Notes: a model not told the origin generated them from the letters alone. 64,000 nt of DNA from DASQGA01 sp963722715 (GCA_963722715.1 CAVROA010000024.1:1-64000); one strand, 5' to 3'. Positions 16,390 to 25,215 are shown, numbered from the stretch's first letter. Numbers and translations are program-made.

Positions 16390-17886
16390 ATGACCGAGCA
16401 TGCGGTGGTGATCGCCGGAGGCGGCCCCACGGGGATGATGTTGGCGGGCGAGTTGGCGTTGGCGGAAGTCGACGTTGCCATTGTCGAGCGGCGCGCCAGC
16501 CAGGACCTCCCCGGCTCGCGCGCAGGCGGTCTGCACTCACGCACCATCGAGGTGCTCGATCAGCGTGGCATCGCCGATCGGTTCCTTGCGGAGGGGCAGA
16601 AGGCTCAGGTCGCGGGGTTCGGCAGCACCAAGTTCGACATCAGCGACTTTCCCACCCGCCACCCGTACGGCCTCGGGCTCTGGCAGAACCACATTGAGCG
16701 CATACTCGCCGGCTGGGTCGGCGAGCTCGCGGTGAAGCTCTATCGCGGACGTGAAGTCACAGGCTTCACGCAAGGCGACACCGGCGTCAACATCGGGTTG
16801 TCCGACGGCGAGTCGCTGCGTGCGCAATATCTCGTCGGGTGCGACGGAGGCCGCAGTCTCGTCCGCAAAGCAGCCGGCATCGACTTCCCTGGCTGGGATG
16901 CGACGACGAGCGCCCTGCTCGCCGAGGTCGAGATGACCGAGGAGCCGGAATTGGGTATCCACCGCACTCCCTCGGGCATGCATGCCCTGGGCAAGGTCGA
17001 GTACGAGATCAAGGACGGCGAGGTGGTCTACAAGCCAGGGGGGACGGTCGGGGTCATGCTGACCGAGGCCCACGTCGGAACGAGCGAGCCGACGCTGCGC
17101 GATCTCAGCGAGGGGCTCATCGCTGTCTACGGGACCGATTACGGGATCCACAGTCCCACCTGGATCACCAGGTTCACCGACATGACCCGGCAGGCCGCGG
17201 CCTATCGCGACAGACGGATCCTGCTGGCCGGCGACGCGGCGCACGTGCATTCCCCGGTCGGTGGACAGGGCCTCAACACCGGTGTGCAGGATGCGGTGAA
17301 TCTGGGCTGGAAGCTGGCCCAGGTGGTCCACCAGACAGCGCCGGAAAGCCTCCTGGATACCTACCATGCCGAGCGCCACCCGGTCGCTGCCCGCGTGCTG
17401 CGCAACACGATGGCGCAAGTCGCGCTCATGCGCCCCGACGATCGCATCGAGGCGCTGCGCGACACCGTGTCCGAGCTGCTGAACATGGACGAGCCGCGTA
17501 AACGATTCGCCGCGATGATGTCCGGTCTGGACATCCATTACGACCTGGGCGAGGGCCACCCGCTGCTCGGACGCCGCATGCCCGATCTCGACCTGGTCAC
17601 CGCCGACGGCCCGTTGCGGGTCTTCACCCTGCTGCACGATGCACGGCCCGCGCTACTCAACCTCGGTGAGCCCGGCGGCTTGGACATCACTCCGTGGGCA
17701 GATCGGGTTCAGCTGGTCGACGCCGAATACGCCGGTACGTGGGAGCTTCCGGCACTCGGGGCGGTCACTGCTCCCACTGCCGTGTTGATTCGGCCCGACG
17801 GCTATGTGGCCTGGGTGGGAGACCGAACCCAGCTGGGGCTCGCTGACGCGCTAACCACCTGGTTCGGACCGCCTACGGCGGCGTAG
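16390..17886 (+). CDS. Class A FAD monooxygenase, rifampicin monooxygenase-like
   Basis: A 498-residue flavin hydroxylase with the N-terminal FAD motif VVIAGGGPTGMMLAGELA (6-23), the DG motif in LVGCDGGRSLVRKAAGI (about 154-170) and the GD motif ILLAGDAAHVHSPVGGQGLN (about 277-296), followed by a C-terminal thioredoxin-like domain. Length and order match Rox-type rifampicin monooxygenases and polyketide hydroxylases, which add oxygen to aromatic rings using NADPH. Detoxification of an antibiotic is plausible but specificity is unproven. It begins 18 nt after the TrxR-like gene. Confidence 0.8.
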   Translation: MTEHAVVIAGGGPTGMMLAGELALAEVDVAIVERRASQDLPGSRAGGLHSRTIEVLDQRGIADRFLAEGQKAQVAGFGSTKFDISDFPTRHPYGLGLWQNHIERILAGWVGELAVKLYRGREVTGFTQGDTGVNIGLSDGESLRAQYLVGCDGGRSLVRKAAGIDFPGWDATTSALLAEVEMTEEPELGIHRTPSGMHALGKVEYEIKDGEVVYKPGGTVGVMLTEAHVGTSEPTLRDLSEGLIAVYGTDYGIHSPTWITRFTDMTRQAAAYRDRRILLAGDAAHVHSPVGGQGLNTGVQDAVNLGWKLAQVVHQTAPESLLDTYHAERHPVAARVLRNTMAQVALMRPDDRIEALRDTVSELLNMDEPRKRFAAMMSGLDIHYDLGEGHPLLGRRMPDLDLVTADGPLRVFTLLHDARPALLNLGEPGGLDITPWADRVQLVDAEYAGTWELPALGAVTAPTAVLIRPDGYVAWVGDRTQLGLADALTTWFGPPTAA

Positions 17887-17932
17887 CGCAACGGCTTCCA
17901 AGATCAATCCGTTAGGGGTTCAGCGGCTGGGC

Positions 17933-18847
17933 TCAATCACTGACATTCGCGCCGTCCGGCGGCCAGCCACGATCGCCGGGGACGGTATGCGCGAGGATGG
18001 CGCGGGCGATGGTCTCCCAGTCGGCTCGCTCGACTCCGTGTCCGGCTTCCTCGAGCGTGAGCAGCCGTGCATCGGGGATCTCCCGGGCCAACGCCTCTCC
18101 GTGCTCGAGCGGGAACATCGGATCCTCCGTGCCGTGGATCACCAATGTGGGGACGGCGATCGTGGACAGCGGCTCGCGCGGCGTCTCGCCCTCCGCGGCC
18201 AGGCCGTGGTTCTCGGAGGCGGCGATGTTGTGCGCGCGCTCGACGTCGCGGCGGACAAGCTCTTCTATCGCAGCCTCGTCGAACGGGCGCGCGCCTCCTG
18301 CGAGCACCCGCGCGTAGTCCACCAGATACTCGATCACCGACCTCTCGTCCGACCAGTCCAGGGTCGCGCTCGTCACGAACCGCTGGTACCGCTTCGTGGC
18401 CGACGGGAGCCCACGTTCGCCCGGGGTCGCGGGCGACGTGCTGATGAGCACGAGCGAGAGGAGGCGATCGGGGTAGTCGAGTGCAAGCAGCTGCGCGAAG
18501 GCACCGCCGGCCGAGACACCGACCATGTGCGCAGCCTGGATCCCGTATGCGTCGAGGACGCCTACAGCGTCGGCGATCAAGTCAGCGCCGGTGTATTCCG
18601 GGCGGCCCGGCTCATAGGTAACCGATCGGCCCGTGTCCCGGTGGTCGTAGCGGATCACGAAGCGCCCTCCCTCGGCCAGCAGGCGGCAGAAGCGCTCCTC
18701 CCACCAGAGCATCGATGCGCCGATGCCCATGATCAAGAGGATGGGTGGATCGGCGGGGCGGCCAAAGGACTCCGTACACAGCTCGACGCCGTTTGCTTCG
18801 ATCATGCGCTCGGCTACTTTCACCTTCCGCTGTGGGGAATCAGTCAT
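17933..18847 (-). CDS. Alpha/beta hydrolase
   Basis: A 304-residue alpha/beta-hydrolase fold protein: HG-type oxyanion region LLIMGIGASMLWW, nucleophile elbow GVSAGG (S112), acid in HGTEDPMFP and histidine in EEAGHGVE. The DHRDTGRS and YDHR elements resemble the RdmC/aclacinomycin methylesterase group. The substrate is unknown. It is convergent with the FAD monooxygenase gene. The ATG at 18847 (MTDSPQRKVK) is chosen although its Shine-Dalgarno is weak; a later ATG (MIEANG) is possible. Confidence 0.8.
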   Translation of the reverse strand: MTDSPQRKVKVAERMIEANGVELCTESFGRPADPPILLIMGIGASMLWWEERFCRLLAEGGRFVIRYDHRDTGRSVTYEPGRPEYTGADLIADAVGVLDAYGIQAAHMVGVSAGGAFAQLLALDYPDRLLSLVLISTSPATPGERGLPSATKRYQRFVTSATLDWSDERSVIEYLVDYARVLAGGARPFDEAAIEELVRRDVERAHNIAASENHGLAAEGETPREPLSTIAVPTLVIHGTEDPMFPLEHGEALAREIPDARLLTLEEAGHGVERADWETIARAILAHTVPGDRGWPPDGANVSD

Positions 18848-18893
18848 CTGTGGCGAAGCCCGGTTTCGACCGATCGAGGTGCAATCGCTGCGC

Positions 18894-19493
18894 TCAGCGC
18901 CGGACCCGGTAATGCATGTGGGTGACACCGTCCTCCCCCTCGAGGATCCGGGTGCGCTCTAGCTCGATCTGCTCGGCGGCGAGGCCCTCGAACAGACGAC
19001 GCCCTTGGCCGAAGAGCACCGGGATGACGTGGAGCTCGAGCTCGTCGAGAACGCCGGCGGCGAGTGCGAGCTGCGCGGTGGCGGCGCCGTGGACCAACAC
19101 GTTCTTGTCGCCTGCCGCCTCCTTGGCTTGAGTCATCGCGCTCGGCACGTCATTCACGTACGAGACCAGCGGCCACTTGCTCACGTCGATGCCGGGCTCG
19201 TGGCGGCTAAAGACCCAGATCGGCACGCCGTCATGATGGTCGCCGCCCCAGCCGCCGGCAGGCTCGAAGGTCCGCCGGCCGGCGACGACCGCGCCAGTGA
19301 ACATGAACTCTTCGACGACCTGGCCGTTGACACCGCCCGACCGGCGGGCGGCCTCGAGGTCGACGTCGCCGCCCGTCATCGCCCACTCGTGCAGACGGTG
19401 CCCGCCGTCGCCGAGCCCGTTGCCCGGCCCCTCATTCGGCCCGGCGATGAATCCGTCGAGCGACATGGACATGTAGAGAACGGTTGCGGACAC
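18894..19493 (-). CDS. Dihydrofolate reductase family protein, paralogue
   Basis: A 199-residue RibD-C/DHFR-like reductase: YMSMSLDGFIAGPNEGPG at the start, VVAGRRTFEPAGGWGG in the middle, NVLVHGAATAQLALAAGVLD and ELHVIPVLFGQGRRLFEG near the end. The GTG at 19493 follows GAGGAGAGGAGAC, a strong Shine-Dalgarno; the longer ORF upstream is rejected. It is clearly related to the protein at 14080-14718. NADPH-dependent reduction of an unknown small molecule is inferred from the fold. Confidence 0.85.
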   Translation of the reverse strand: MSATVLYMSMSLDGFIAGPNEGPGNGLGDGGHRLHEWAMTGGDVDLEAARRSGGVNGQVVEEFMFTGAVVAGRRTFEPAGGWGGDHHDGVPIWVFSRHEPGIDVSKWPLVSYVNDVPSAMTQAKEAAGDKNVLVHGAATAQLALAAGVLDELELHVIPVLFGQGRRLFEGLAAEQIELERTRILEGEDGVTHMHYRVRR

Positions 19494-19685
19494 GGCGTCT
19501 CCTCTCCTCGTCTGCGAGCGGCTGAACGTACGCAACCAGCCGGCGTCTCGTCTCAGGTCGTGTCGATTGTTCTGCCCGTTCAGACCGGCAGGCGCCCCGT
19601 AACTAATCGGTGGCACCGCCGCGACGACGTGTCAACGGGCAAGCTGGACTGAATGCCCGACCCAACGACAGAGAGGGAGTTCGTC

Positions 19686-20375
19686 ATGGATACACCACCG
19701 ATCGTGTCCCCGCAGGAGTGGGAGTCAGCCCGCGAGAAGCTGCTCGTCGAGGAGAAGAAGCAGACAAGAGCCCGCGACGCGCTGGCCGCACAACGGCGCC
19801 GTATGCCCTGGATGGCGGTGGAGAAGGCCTATCGCTTCGAGGGCCCGCGCGGTCCGGCCAGCCTCCTCGATCTCTTCGAGGGCCGCCGTCAGCTCATCGT
19901 CTACCGCTTCTTCTACGGGCCGGAGGTCACCACCTACGCGGAGGGGGGCTCATACCCGGAGCGGGGCTGCGTGGGTTGTTCTTTCGTCGCCGACCAGGTA
20001 GCGCACCCCGCGCACTTGAACGCGCGGGACACGACGCTCGCCTTCGTCTCGCGCGCCCCCCAGGCCGACCTCCAGGGCTTGAAGGAGCGCATGGGCTGGA
20101 ACATTCCCTGGTACACGCTCATCGACGACTTCGACGCCGACTTCGGGGTCGACGAGTGGCACGGGACCAACGCCTTCATCCGCGACGGGGAGCGAATCTT
20201 CCGCACCTACTTCATCGAAAGCCGCGGCGACGAGGCGATGGGAAGCACCTGGAACTACTTGGACATCACCGCCCTCGGACGTCAGGAGGAGTGGGAGGAC
20301 TCACCGGAGGGCTATCCGCAGACCCCGCCCTACCGGTGGTGGAACTACCACGACGCGTACGGCGAGGGCGCGTGA
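19686..20375 (+). CDS. DUF899 family thioredoxin-like protein
   Basis: A 229-residue DUF899 protein. The family shows a thioredoxin-like fold, conserved here as MPWMAVEKAYRFEGPRG, LIVYRFFYGPEV, RGCVGCSFVADQV and a C-terminal TWNYLDITALGRQEEWEDSP with a Trp-rich tail. The CVGC motif (about residues 98-101) could be a redox pair. The ATG at 19686 follows GAGAGGGAG; an upstream ATG at 19653 is in frame. DUF899 genes often travel with ArsR/AHSA1 modules like the one that follows convergently. The biochemical role is unknown. Confidence 0.85.
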   Translation: MDTPPIVSPQEWESAREKLLVEEKKQTRARDALAAQRRRMPWMAVEKAYRFEGPRGPASLLDLFEGRRQLIVYRFFYGPEVTTYAEGGSYPERGCVGCSFVADQVAHPAHLNARDTTLAFVSRAPQADLQGLKERMGWNIPWYTLIDDFDADFGVDEWHGTNAFIRDGERIFRTYFIESRGDEAMGSTWNYLDITALGRQEEWEDSPEGYPQTPPYRWWNYHDAYGEGA

Positions 20376-20392
20376 TCGCGCACCTCTGAAAA

Positions 20393-20564
20393 TCACCGGC
20401 GCGAGCCGGAGACGCCGGTGAACACCGTCAGCCGGCGCTTCGGGATCTCGATGCTGACGTCCCTTGAGGTTCACGCACGCGCCGTGCACGCGGATCAGGT
20501 CGTGGCTGTCGGCAATCTGCAGCGACTTGTGTCCGTCCTCGTGGCCATGCTCATCCTGTGTCAA
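20393..20564 (-). pseudogene. Truncated UvrA-like (excinuclease ABC subunit A paralogue) N-terminal fragment
   Basis: Minus-strand reading gives ADSHDLIRVHGACVNLKG and then, after a one-base shift, DVSIEIPKRRLTVFTGVSGS, the unmistakable N-terminus of drug-resistance-type UvrA proteins, breaking off in the Walker A loop (GVSGS instead of GVSGSGKSSL) before a stop at 20393. The remaining ~750 residues are missing. An ATG at 20554 overlaps the upstream AHSA1 stop (ATGA), so this was once the fourth gene of the ArsR operon. At least one frameshift lies after the start. Confidence 0.7.
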
Positions 20565-20985
20565 TTAGCCGCTGCAGGAGCGCGTCCACGCGCGCGAAGC
20601 CGCCCTTCGCTCCTTCCTCGACGCCGTACTGCATCGTCGTGTCGCGCTCCTCGGTCGTGGCGAAGCGCATCGTCTGCGTCAGCTTCGTCCGTTCGCCCAG
20701 ATCCTCGAACTCGAGCGTCTGCAGGTGGTTCTGGAACGTCTGCACGAGCCGCTCGGGCGCGTCGACCTCGCGGAACTCGCCCTCGACGACGCCGAAGGCG
20801 GTGCGGAAGCGGTACGTGCCGCCGGGACGAACGTCCATCTCCTCGACGACCGTGCCGTCGCCCCACCATTCCGGGATCAGCTTCGGGTCGGCCCAGACGG
20901 AGAAGACGTGCGCGCGCGGTGCGTCGAAGATCCGCTCCACCCGGATCTCGAGCTCGTTCGGGGTGGTGACCGTGGTCTCGTTCAT
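20551..20985 (-). CDS. SRPBCC/AHSA1 (START-like) domain protein
   Basis: A 144-residue START-like protein: RVERIFDAPRAHVFSVWADP, IPEWWGDGTVVEEMDVRPGG and YRFRTAFGVVEGEFREVDAP are the canonical AHSA1 (Activator of Hsp90 ATPase homologue 1-like) segments. These small cavity proteins bind hydrophobic ligands. It starts 2 nt after the DUF1801 stop and is part of an ArsR-DUF1801-AHSA1 operon, a common actinobacterial arrangement whose signal is not known. Confidence 0.85.
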   Translation of the reverse strand: MNETTVTTPNELEIRVERIFDAPRAHVFSVWADPKLIPEWWGDGTVVEEMDVRPGGTYRFRTAFGVVEGEFREVDAPERLVQTFQNHLQTLEFEDLGERTKLTQTMRFATTEERDTTMQYGVEEGAKGGFARVDALLQRLIDTG

Positions 20986-20987
20986 CG

Positions 20988-21434
20988 TCAGCTCACCGCC
21001 TGCTTGAGGAGCTTGGCGATCCTGGCCTCGTCGGCCTTGGTCAGCTTCGTCAACGCGAACGAGACCGGCCACATCGACCCGTCGTCGAGGTTGGCGGTGT
21101 CGTTGAAGCCGAGCATCGCGTAGCGCTCCTTGAACTTCTCCGCGTTGCGGAAGTAGAGGACGACCTTGCCGTCCTTGTTGGCGTACGCGGGCATCCCGTA
21201 CCAGGTCTTCGGCGTGAGGTCGGGGGCGGTCTCCTTGACGATCGCATGAATCCGCTCGCCGAGGGCGCGATCCTCAGGCGACATCGCGGCGAGCGCGGAG
21301 TGCACGGCCTCCTCCCCCTCCGCGGCCGCCTTTAGCTCCCTGGCGCGCGCTCTCATCGCGGCCTTCTCCTCGGCCGTGAATCCCTCGGACTTCTTGTCTT
21401 TCTTGGTGGTGCTCTTGTTGGTGGTGGTGTTCAT
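20988..21434 (-). CDS. DUF1801 domain protein
   Basis: A 148-residue protein with a Lys-rich N-terminus (NKSTTKKDKKSEGFTAEEKA) and a C-terminal DUF1801 domain: HAIVKETAPDLTPKTWYGMP, then AYANKDGKVVLYF and FNDTANLDDGSMWPVSFALT. DUF1801 proteins are YdhG/frataxin-like small proteins with unclear roles. Its ATG overlaps the ArsR stop (ATGA at 21431-21434), so both are translated from one message. Confidence 0.85.
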   Translation of the reverse strand: MNTTTNKSTTKKDKKSEGFTAEEKAAMRARARELKAAAEGEEAVHSALAAMSPEDRALGERIHAIVKETAPDLTPKTWYGMPAYANKDGKVVLYFRNAEKFKERYAMLGFNDTANLDDGSMWPVSFALTKLTKADEARIAKLLKQAVS

Positions 21435-21742
21435 CGTGCTCCTTTCGTTCGTTCGACGACTTGCGCGAAGCGGTCGAGCCGCTGCAGCCACGTGCTGATG
21501 CCCTCGAAGGCGTAGGGCGCGAGCATGCACCTGCGGGCACGGCCGACCTTCTCCGTGGTCACGAGCTCTGCTTCCTCGAGCAGCCGGATGTGCTTCTTCA
21601 TCCCGGTCAGCGACATGCCGAAGGGCTCGGCGAGCTCGCTGATCGTCGCGCGGCCGGAACCGAGCCGTTCGAGGACAGCGCGGCGGGTCGGGTCGGCGAG
21701 GGCTGCGAAAGCGCGGTCGACGGTCGTTGGATACTGAACCAT
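21431..21742 (-). CDS. ArsR-family winged-helix transcriptional regulator
   Basis: A 103-residue repressor: VQYPTTVDRAFAALADPTRR, then AVLERLGSGRATISELAEPF and SLTGMKKHIRLLEEAELVTT, the ArsR HTH and wing. There are no metal-binding CxC motifs, as in the ArsR proteins paired with AHSA1. The ATG at 21742 lies 7 nt after a TATAGT -10 box, so the message is leaderless, and a GAACC-ATTA-GGTTC palindrome covers the start codon, consistent with autorepression of the operon 21742-20551. Confidence 0.85.
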   Translation of the reverse strand: MVQYPTTVDRAFAALADPTRRAVLERLGSGRATISELAEPFGMSLTGMKKHIRLLEEAELVTTEKVGRARRCMLAPYAFEGISTWLQRLDRFAQVVERTKGAR

Positions 21743-21778
21743 TAGGTTCACTATAATTAGTTCGGCGCTGCGATGCAA
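21736..21778 (-). promoter_or_regulatory. Promoter and operator of the ArsR operon
   Basis: On the minus strand: -35 TTGCAT (21773-21778), 17-nt spacer, -10 TATAGT (21750-21755), predicted start at the A of the ATG (21742). The palindrome GAACCATTAGGTTC (21736-21749) spans the start codon directly downstream of the -10 box. Confidence 0.7.
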
Positions 21779-21844
21779 GCCTCACACGCTCGCGACCGAA
21801 CCCGCAGCTGAGACGAAGAACCTCTAGATGAAGAGTCCGCGACG

Positions 21845-22129
21845 CTAGTCGGTCATGCGGAACGCGACCTCGTACTTCGCGACCGACGAGCGTTGGCCGG
21901 GCGTGTCGCCGGCCGGCATCGCGTTCAGCGCCTCGTCGCCGCGCTTGTAGTCGTCCTCAGTCTCGAAGAAAACAATCACGAGCGACTTCTCGTCGTCCGG
22001 GTCATGAAGCACGACGATCTCCTTGGCGGGAACGTCGTCCGGACGCTCGCTGCCCTCCATCTCGCGCTGCATCTCAGCCATCCTGTCGCTGCTGACGCCA
22101 TCGAAGGACACGACTCGTGCGAACGGCAT
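21845..22129 (-). CDS. Small dimeric alpha/beta barrel-like protein
   Basis: A 94-residue protein (FARVVSFDGVSSDRMAEMQR ... KEIVVLHDPDDEKSLVIVFF ... TEDDYKRGDEALNAMPAGDT) with the beta-alpha-beta-beta pattern of antibiotic-monooxygenase/EthD-like barrels. No catalytic residues can be named. The ATG at 22129 follows AGGAGGCCGTT, a good Shine-Dalgarno. Function unknown; such proteins are often dehydratases, monooxygenases or stress proteins. Confidence 0.65.
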   Translation of the reverse strand: MPFARVVSFDGVSSDRMAEMQREMEGSERPDDVPAKEIVVLHDPDDEKSLVIVFFETEDDYKRGDEALNAMPAGDTPGQRSSVAKYEVAFRMTD

Positions 22130-22433
22130 AACGGCCTCCTAGTCGAGAGTTCGACCGACTCTAAAGACTCCCGGGTCGCGTCGTCGCCCAGCTCTAATCG
22201 GCGAATACGAGAACAGCGTCTCGCTCTGTCGTCTCAGTCTGCGTCTTCATGCTTCCTTCACCTTTCGGGGGAAATCTCTGAGGCAGTGACTACTTAATCA
22301 CTCAAGCGATCTTGGAAAGCTGCTATTCCTAGGCGGAGCAGCGGTCGGGCTGACGCCTGCCGCGGAAGGAACACAATGAACGCCTTTGTCCAAGACGAGT
22401 ACAGCCGCCCGATGTCCTGAGGGGACACACACG
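22130..22433. other. Intergenic region with two tiny ORFs
   Basis: The 304 bp contain no full gene. On the minus strand an ATG at about 22250 with Shine-Dalgarno GAAGG encodes 18 residues (MKTQTETTERDAVLVFAD). On the plus strand, 22376-22420 encodes MNAFVQDEYSRPMS after GCGGAAGGA; this resembles the first residues of zinc-type quinone oxidoreductases and is probably a remnant. Confidence 0.4.
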
Positions 22434-23120
22434 ATGAGGGTTTGCATCGTCGGAGCCTCCGGGAAGCTCGGGCAGTACATGGTCCAGCATGCGTTAGACC
22501 GGGACTACGAGGTGGTCGGCGTCTGCCGCGAGCAAAGCGTGGGGAAGCTCGACAGGTTCAAGGGGCGCATCACTGTCATTCCAGGAGCGACCGACGACCG
22601 CGACGTCATCAAGGAGGCGGTCTCAGGGTGCGACGGAGTGCTCGTCGTGCTGGTCCCGCGAGGCGTCCACGGGTACTCGACGGGAACGGCCCAGGCGGTG
22701 CTTGACTACGCGCCTCCGGAAGCGCGGCTTGTGTTTTCGAGCGGGTGGCACATCACGCGCGACGGCCAGGACGTCTACTCGTGGAAGCTCAAGGCGCTCG
22801 TGAAGATCGGCGGTCCGCTCGCCCGCCTCGCCCGCTTCGCGGATCTCGACGACCAGGTGGAGGCTTGCCGCCGGGTGTTCGCGAGCGACACGCGGTGGAC
22901 CCTCGTACGCGGCAGCGACCTCGAAGAAGGCGAGAGCCAGGGCCTGCCCGTGTGGAGCCGGCACGTGGGCGACCCCATTCTCGAGAGCAACATCACGCGC
23001 CGCGTGGACTTTGCTCTGTTCATGGTGGAGGCTCTCGAGAACGACGAGCTCGTCCAAGAGGCGCCGGCGATTGTCGGCCGCCAGACGCCCTCGGCGCTCG
23101 CGCACGCCGCCAACGAATGA
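22434..23120 (+). CDS. NAD(P)-binding NmrA-like/atypical SDR protein
   Basis: A 228-residue Rossmann protein with the nucleotide motif VCIVGASGKLGQYMVQHALD (GxxGxxG at residues 7-13), the strand EVVGVCRE, and later VLVVLVPRG and ARLVFSSGWHITRD. It lacks a classical YxxxK pair and resembles NmrA-like or DUF-type atypical SDR proteins that sense or reduce NAD(P)-linked metabolites. The ATG at 22434 follows TGAGGGGACAC. The 3' end is convergent with the exported hydrolase gene. Confidence 0.75.
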   Translation: MRVCIVGASGKLGQYMVQHALDRDYEVVGVCREQSVGKLDRFKGRITVIPGATDDRDVIKEAVSGCDGVLVVLVPRGVHGYSTGTAQAVLDYAPPEARLVFSSGWHITRDGQDVYSWKLKALVKIGGPLARLARFADLDDQVEACRRVFASDTRWTLVRGSDLEEGESQGLPVWSRHVGDPILESNITRRVDFALFMVEALENDELVQEAPAIVGRQTPSALAHAANE

Positions 23121-23132
23121 ACACGCATCGTT

Positions 23133-25155
23133 TCAGGCTCCAGAGCTTGAAGGCGCCGGGGGCAATGTGGCCGCCGGGAGACGATCACGAACTGACCGGG
23201 CCCAGGTTACGTCGCGGACGATCAGCAGGAGGTTTGCGCCGGCCGTCGCTCCCACGATCGCGGTGACGAGCGCCAGCAGGTCGGCGGTGGCGTTGAACCC
23301 CAGCCACGCACCTGCGAGCGCGCCTCCCATCGCCGCCACGAACCCCGCGGTCTTGGTCGTAGCAGACCAGTCGCGACGCACCCAGGCCCAGTAGATCCCG
23401 AGCCCGATCGGCACGGCTACGGGGAGAACGGCCAGCAGTTCATTGTCGAGAGGGACGCCGGGCATCGTCGTGATGACGATCACGACACCGAGGAACCATC
23501 CGCCCAGGCCGAGAACGAGTGGGTACACGGATCGAAGCAACGCGCTGGACTTCCGCCCGAAGCGTCCTCGCTTGTGCACTTGCACCCGCAGAGCCATCCA
23601 CAGCAGCGAGAGGACCGTGAGGACCGCCAGACCCACCATCGAGCCGGCGATGCCCTTGGCGAGCGCCGTCTGCGTGACCTCGGGCGTGAAGTCGACGCTT
23701 TGAGGCTTGTAGAGCGAGTCGTCGACCTCGCCGCTGCCGAAGAAGGTGTTGATCAGCCGGCTGCTGGCTTCCGGCTGGTACGTCCAGAAGTCGAACGAGT
23801 GACCAAACCCGGGCAGCACGACCTGCTGGCCGTTCGGCAGGTGCGGGAGCAGCTCGCGTGTGGCCCACTGCGGCGGCGTCGCGAAGTCGAGCGCCCCGCC
23901 AATGAGAAGTGTCTCTACCTCCGACGTCCGCACACGGCTGAAGTCGCCCTCGTCCGGTACGGCGGGCCAGCCATCGGTCAGACGGCCGCCGCCCCAGCCG
24001 AACGCCGTTGCCGCATAGCCGAGGTTCGAACTGCGCTCCTGCGCGCCGGAGGAGAAGTAGTCGCTCGCCGCTTGGGCGTCGGCCCTCGCGGCGGCGGCAT
24101 ACTCGCCCCAGACGAATGCTGTGGGAAAGGCGATATCGGCCATGAGCGACTGGAACCAGAACCCGCTCGCATCGCCGTCGGCCGCGGAGAGCCATGAGTC
24201 CAGCGTCATCGGTGACGAGAGGGGGGCGTTCTCCGAGGTCGACTCCGCGAGCCCGTAGAAGGACGCGACGCGCACGTTGCCCTCCTTGATCGGCAGAAAG
24301 AACCAGCGGTCGGGTATGTCGGCCGCGGTCTCCCTCATCGACGCGGCGAGGTCGTCGGTCCGCTTGCTGCAGGTTTTGTCCTTGGAGCAGAGCTCGGCGT
24401 AGCGACGGATCTGCTCGTCGGTCGTCTTCGCGTCCCAGAGGAAGTGGCCGGGCGGGTTCACCCCGATCATCACCGACCGGCCGATGCTCTCCGGGAAGCG
24501 CCAGGAGTAGATCATCGCCGTGCGCGTACCTGCGCTCTCGCTCACCAGGTCGATGCGGTCGTAGTCGAGTGCCAGCGCGCGCGTCCTCGAGATCGTCGAC
24601 CCGCTGCGCCAGGCTGTAGCCGGCAAGATCGACGCCGTCGTCGGTAAGTCGATCCGCGCAGGACTGGAGGGCGTCGCCGTACGCGCGGAAGGACTTCTCT
24701 CCTTGCAAGTCGGTCGAGTGCTTGAGCGCCGACTCGACCTCCGGGCAGTCGAGCACGGACGAACCGTCTACGCCGCGGTAGCCGACAAGGACGACGTCGT
24801 GGTCGTCCGCCATGCGGCTCGCCGCGGAGAACTTCATGTTCGTCTTACCGGGGCCACCCTCGAGACGGAAGACTGGGTTTCCCGGGCGCTCTGAGCGAGC
24901 CCGGATGCGAGTGACCGGTAGAGCGATCAGCCGCGACTGCGGATCGGCCCGGTTCTCCGGGACGACGAGCGTTCCGCAGTCGGCCGCGTAGTTGCCGTCC
25001 TCGGTGGAGTAAGTGCAGGGATCGAGAAGCAGGTCGCCGCCGAGCGCGCCTTTCGGAACGGACACCGGATCGTCGGCGGTCGCCACCTTGAGGTATCCGA
25101 GGCTGAGGAAGGCGAGCCCGATGAGGGTGAGAGCGACGATTCTTGCGCGTGTCAT
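23133..25155 (-). pseudogene. Exported alpha/beta hydrolase with C-terminal membrane domain, frameshifted
   Basis: Two frames join into one protein of about 670 residues. Frame 1 begins with a signal or anchor segment (MTRARIVALTLIGLAFLSLG) and LLLDPCTYSTEDGNYAADCG, then the oxyanion loop LEGGPG; frame 2 carries the nucleophile SESAGT, the FGWGG region, GGALDFATPPQWA with the acid and PGFGHSFDFW with the histidine, and then several membrane helices. This is the TAP/proline-iminopeptidase-like family. The break is in a GC repeat at about 24574-24583; one base change restores a single frame. It follows the MMPL gene on the same strand after a hairpin at 25176-25203. Confidence 0.7.
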
Positions 25156-25175
25156 GACGGGTCCTTTCGCGGCCG

Positions 25176-25203
25176 CCCCCGGGCCCCGCGAAGGGCCCGG
25201 GGG
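25176..25203 (-). terminator. Strong GC hairpin between MMPL and hydrolase genes
   Basis: CCCCCGGGCCC (25176-25186) and GGGCCCGGGGG (25193-25203) form an uninterrupted 11-bp stem with a 6-nt loop. There is no U tract, so it may attenuate or stabilise the message between two same-strand genes rather than stop all transcription. Confidence 0.55.
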
Positions 25204-25215
25204 TTGACCATCGGT

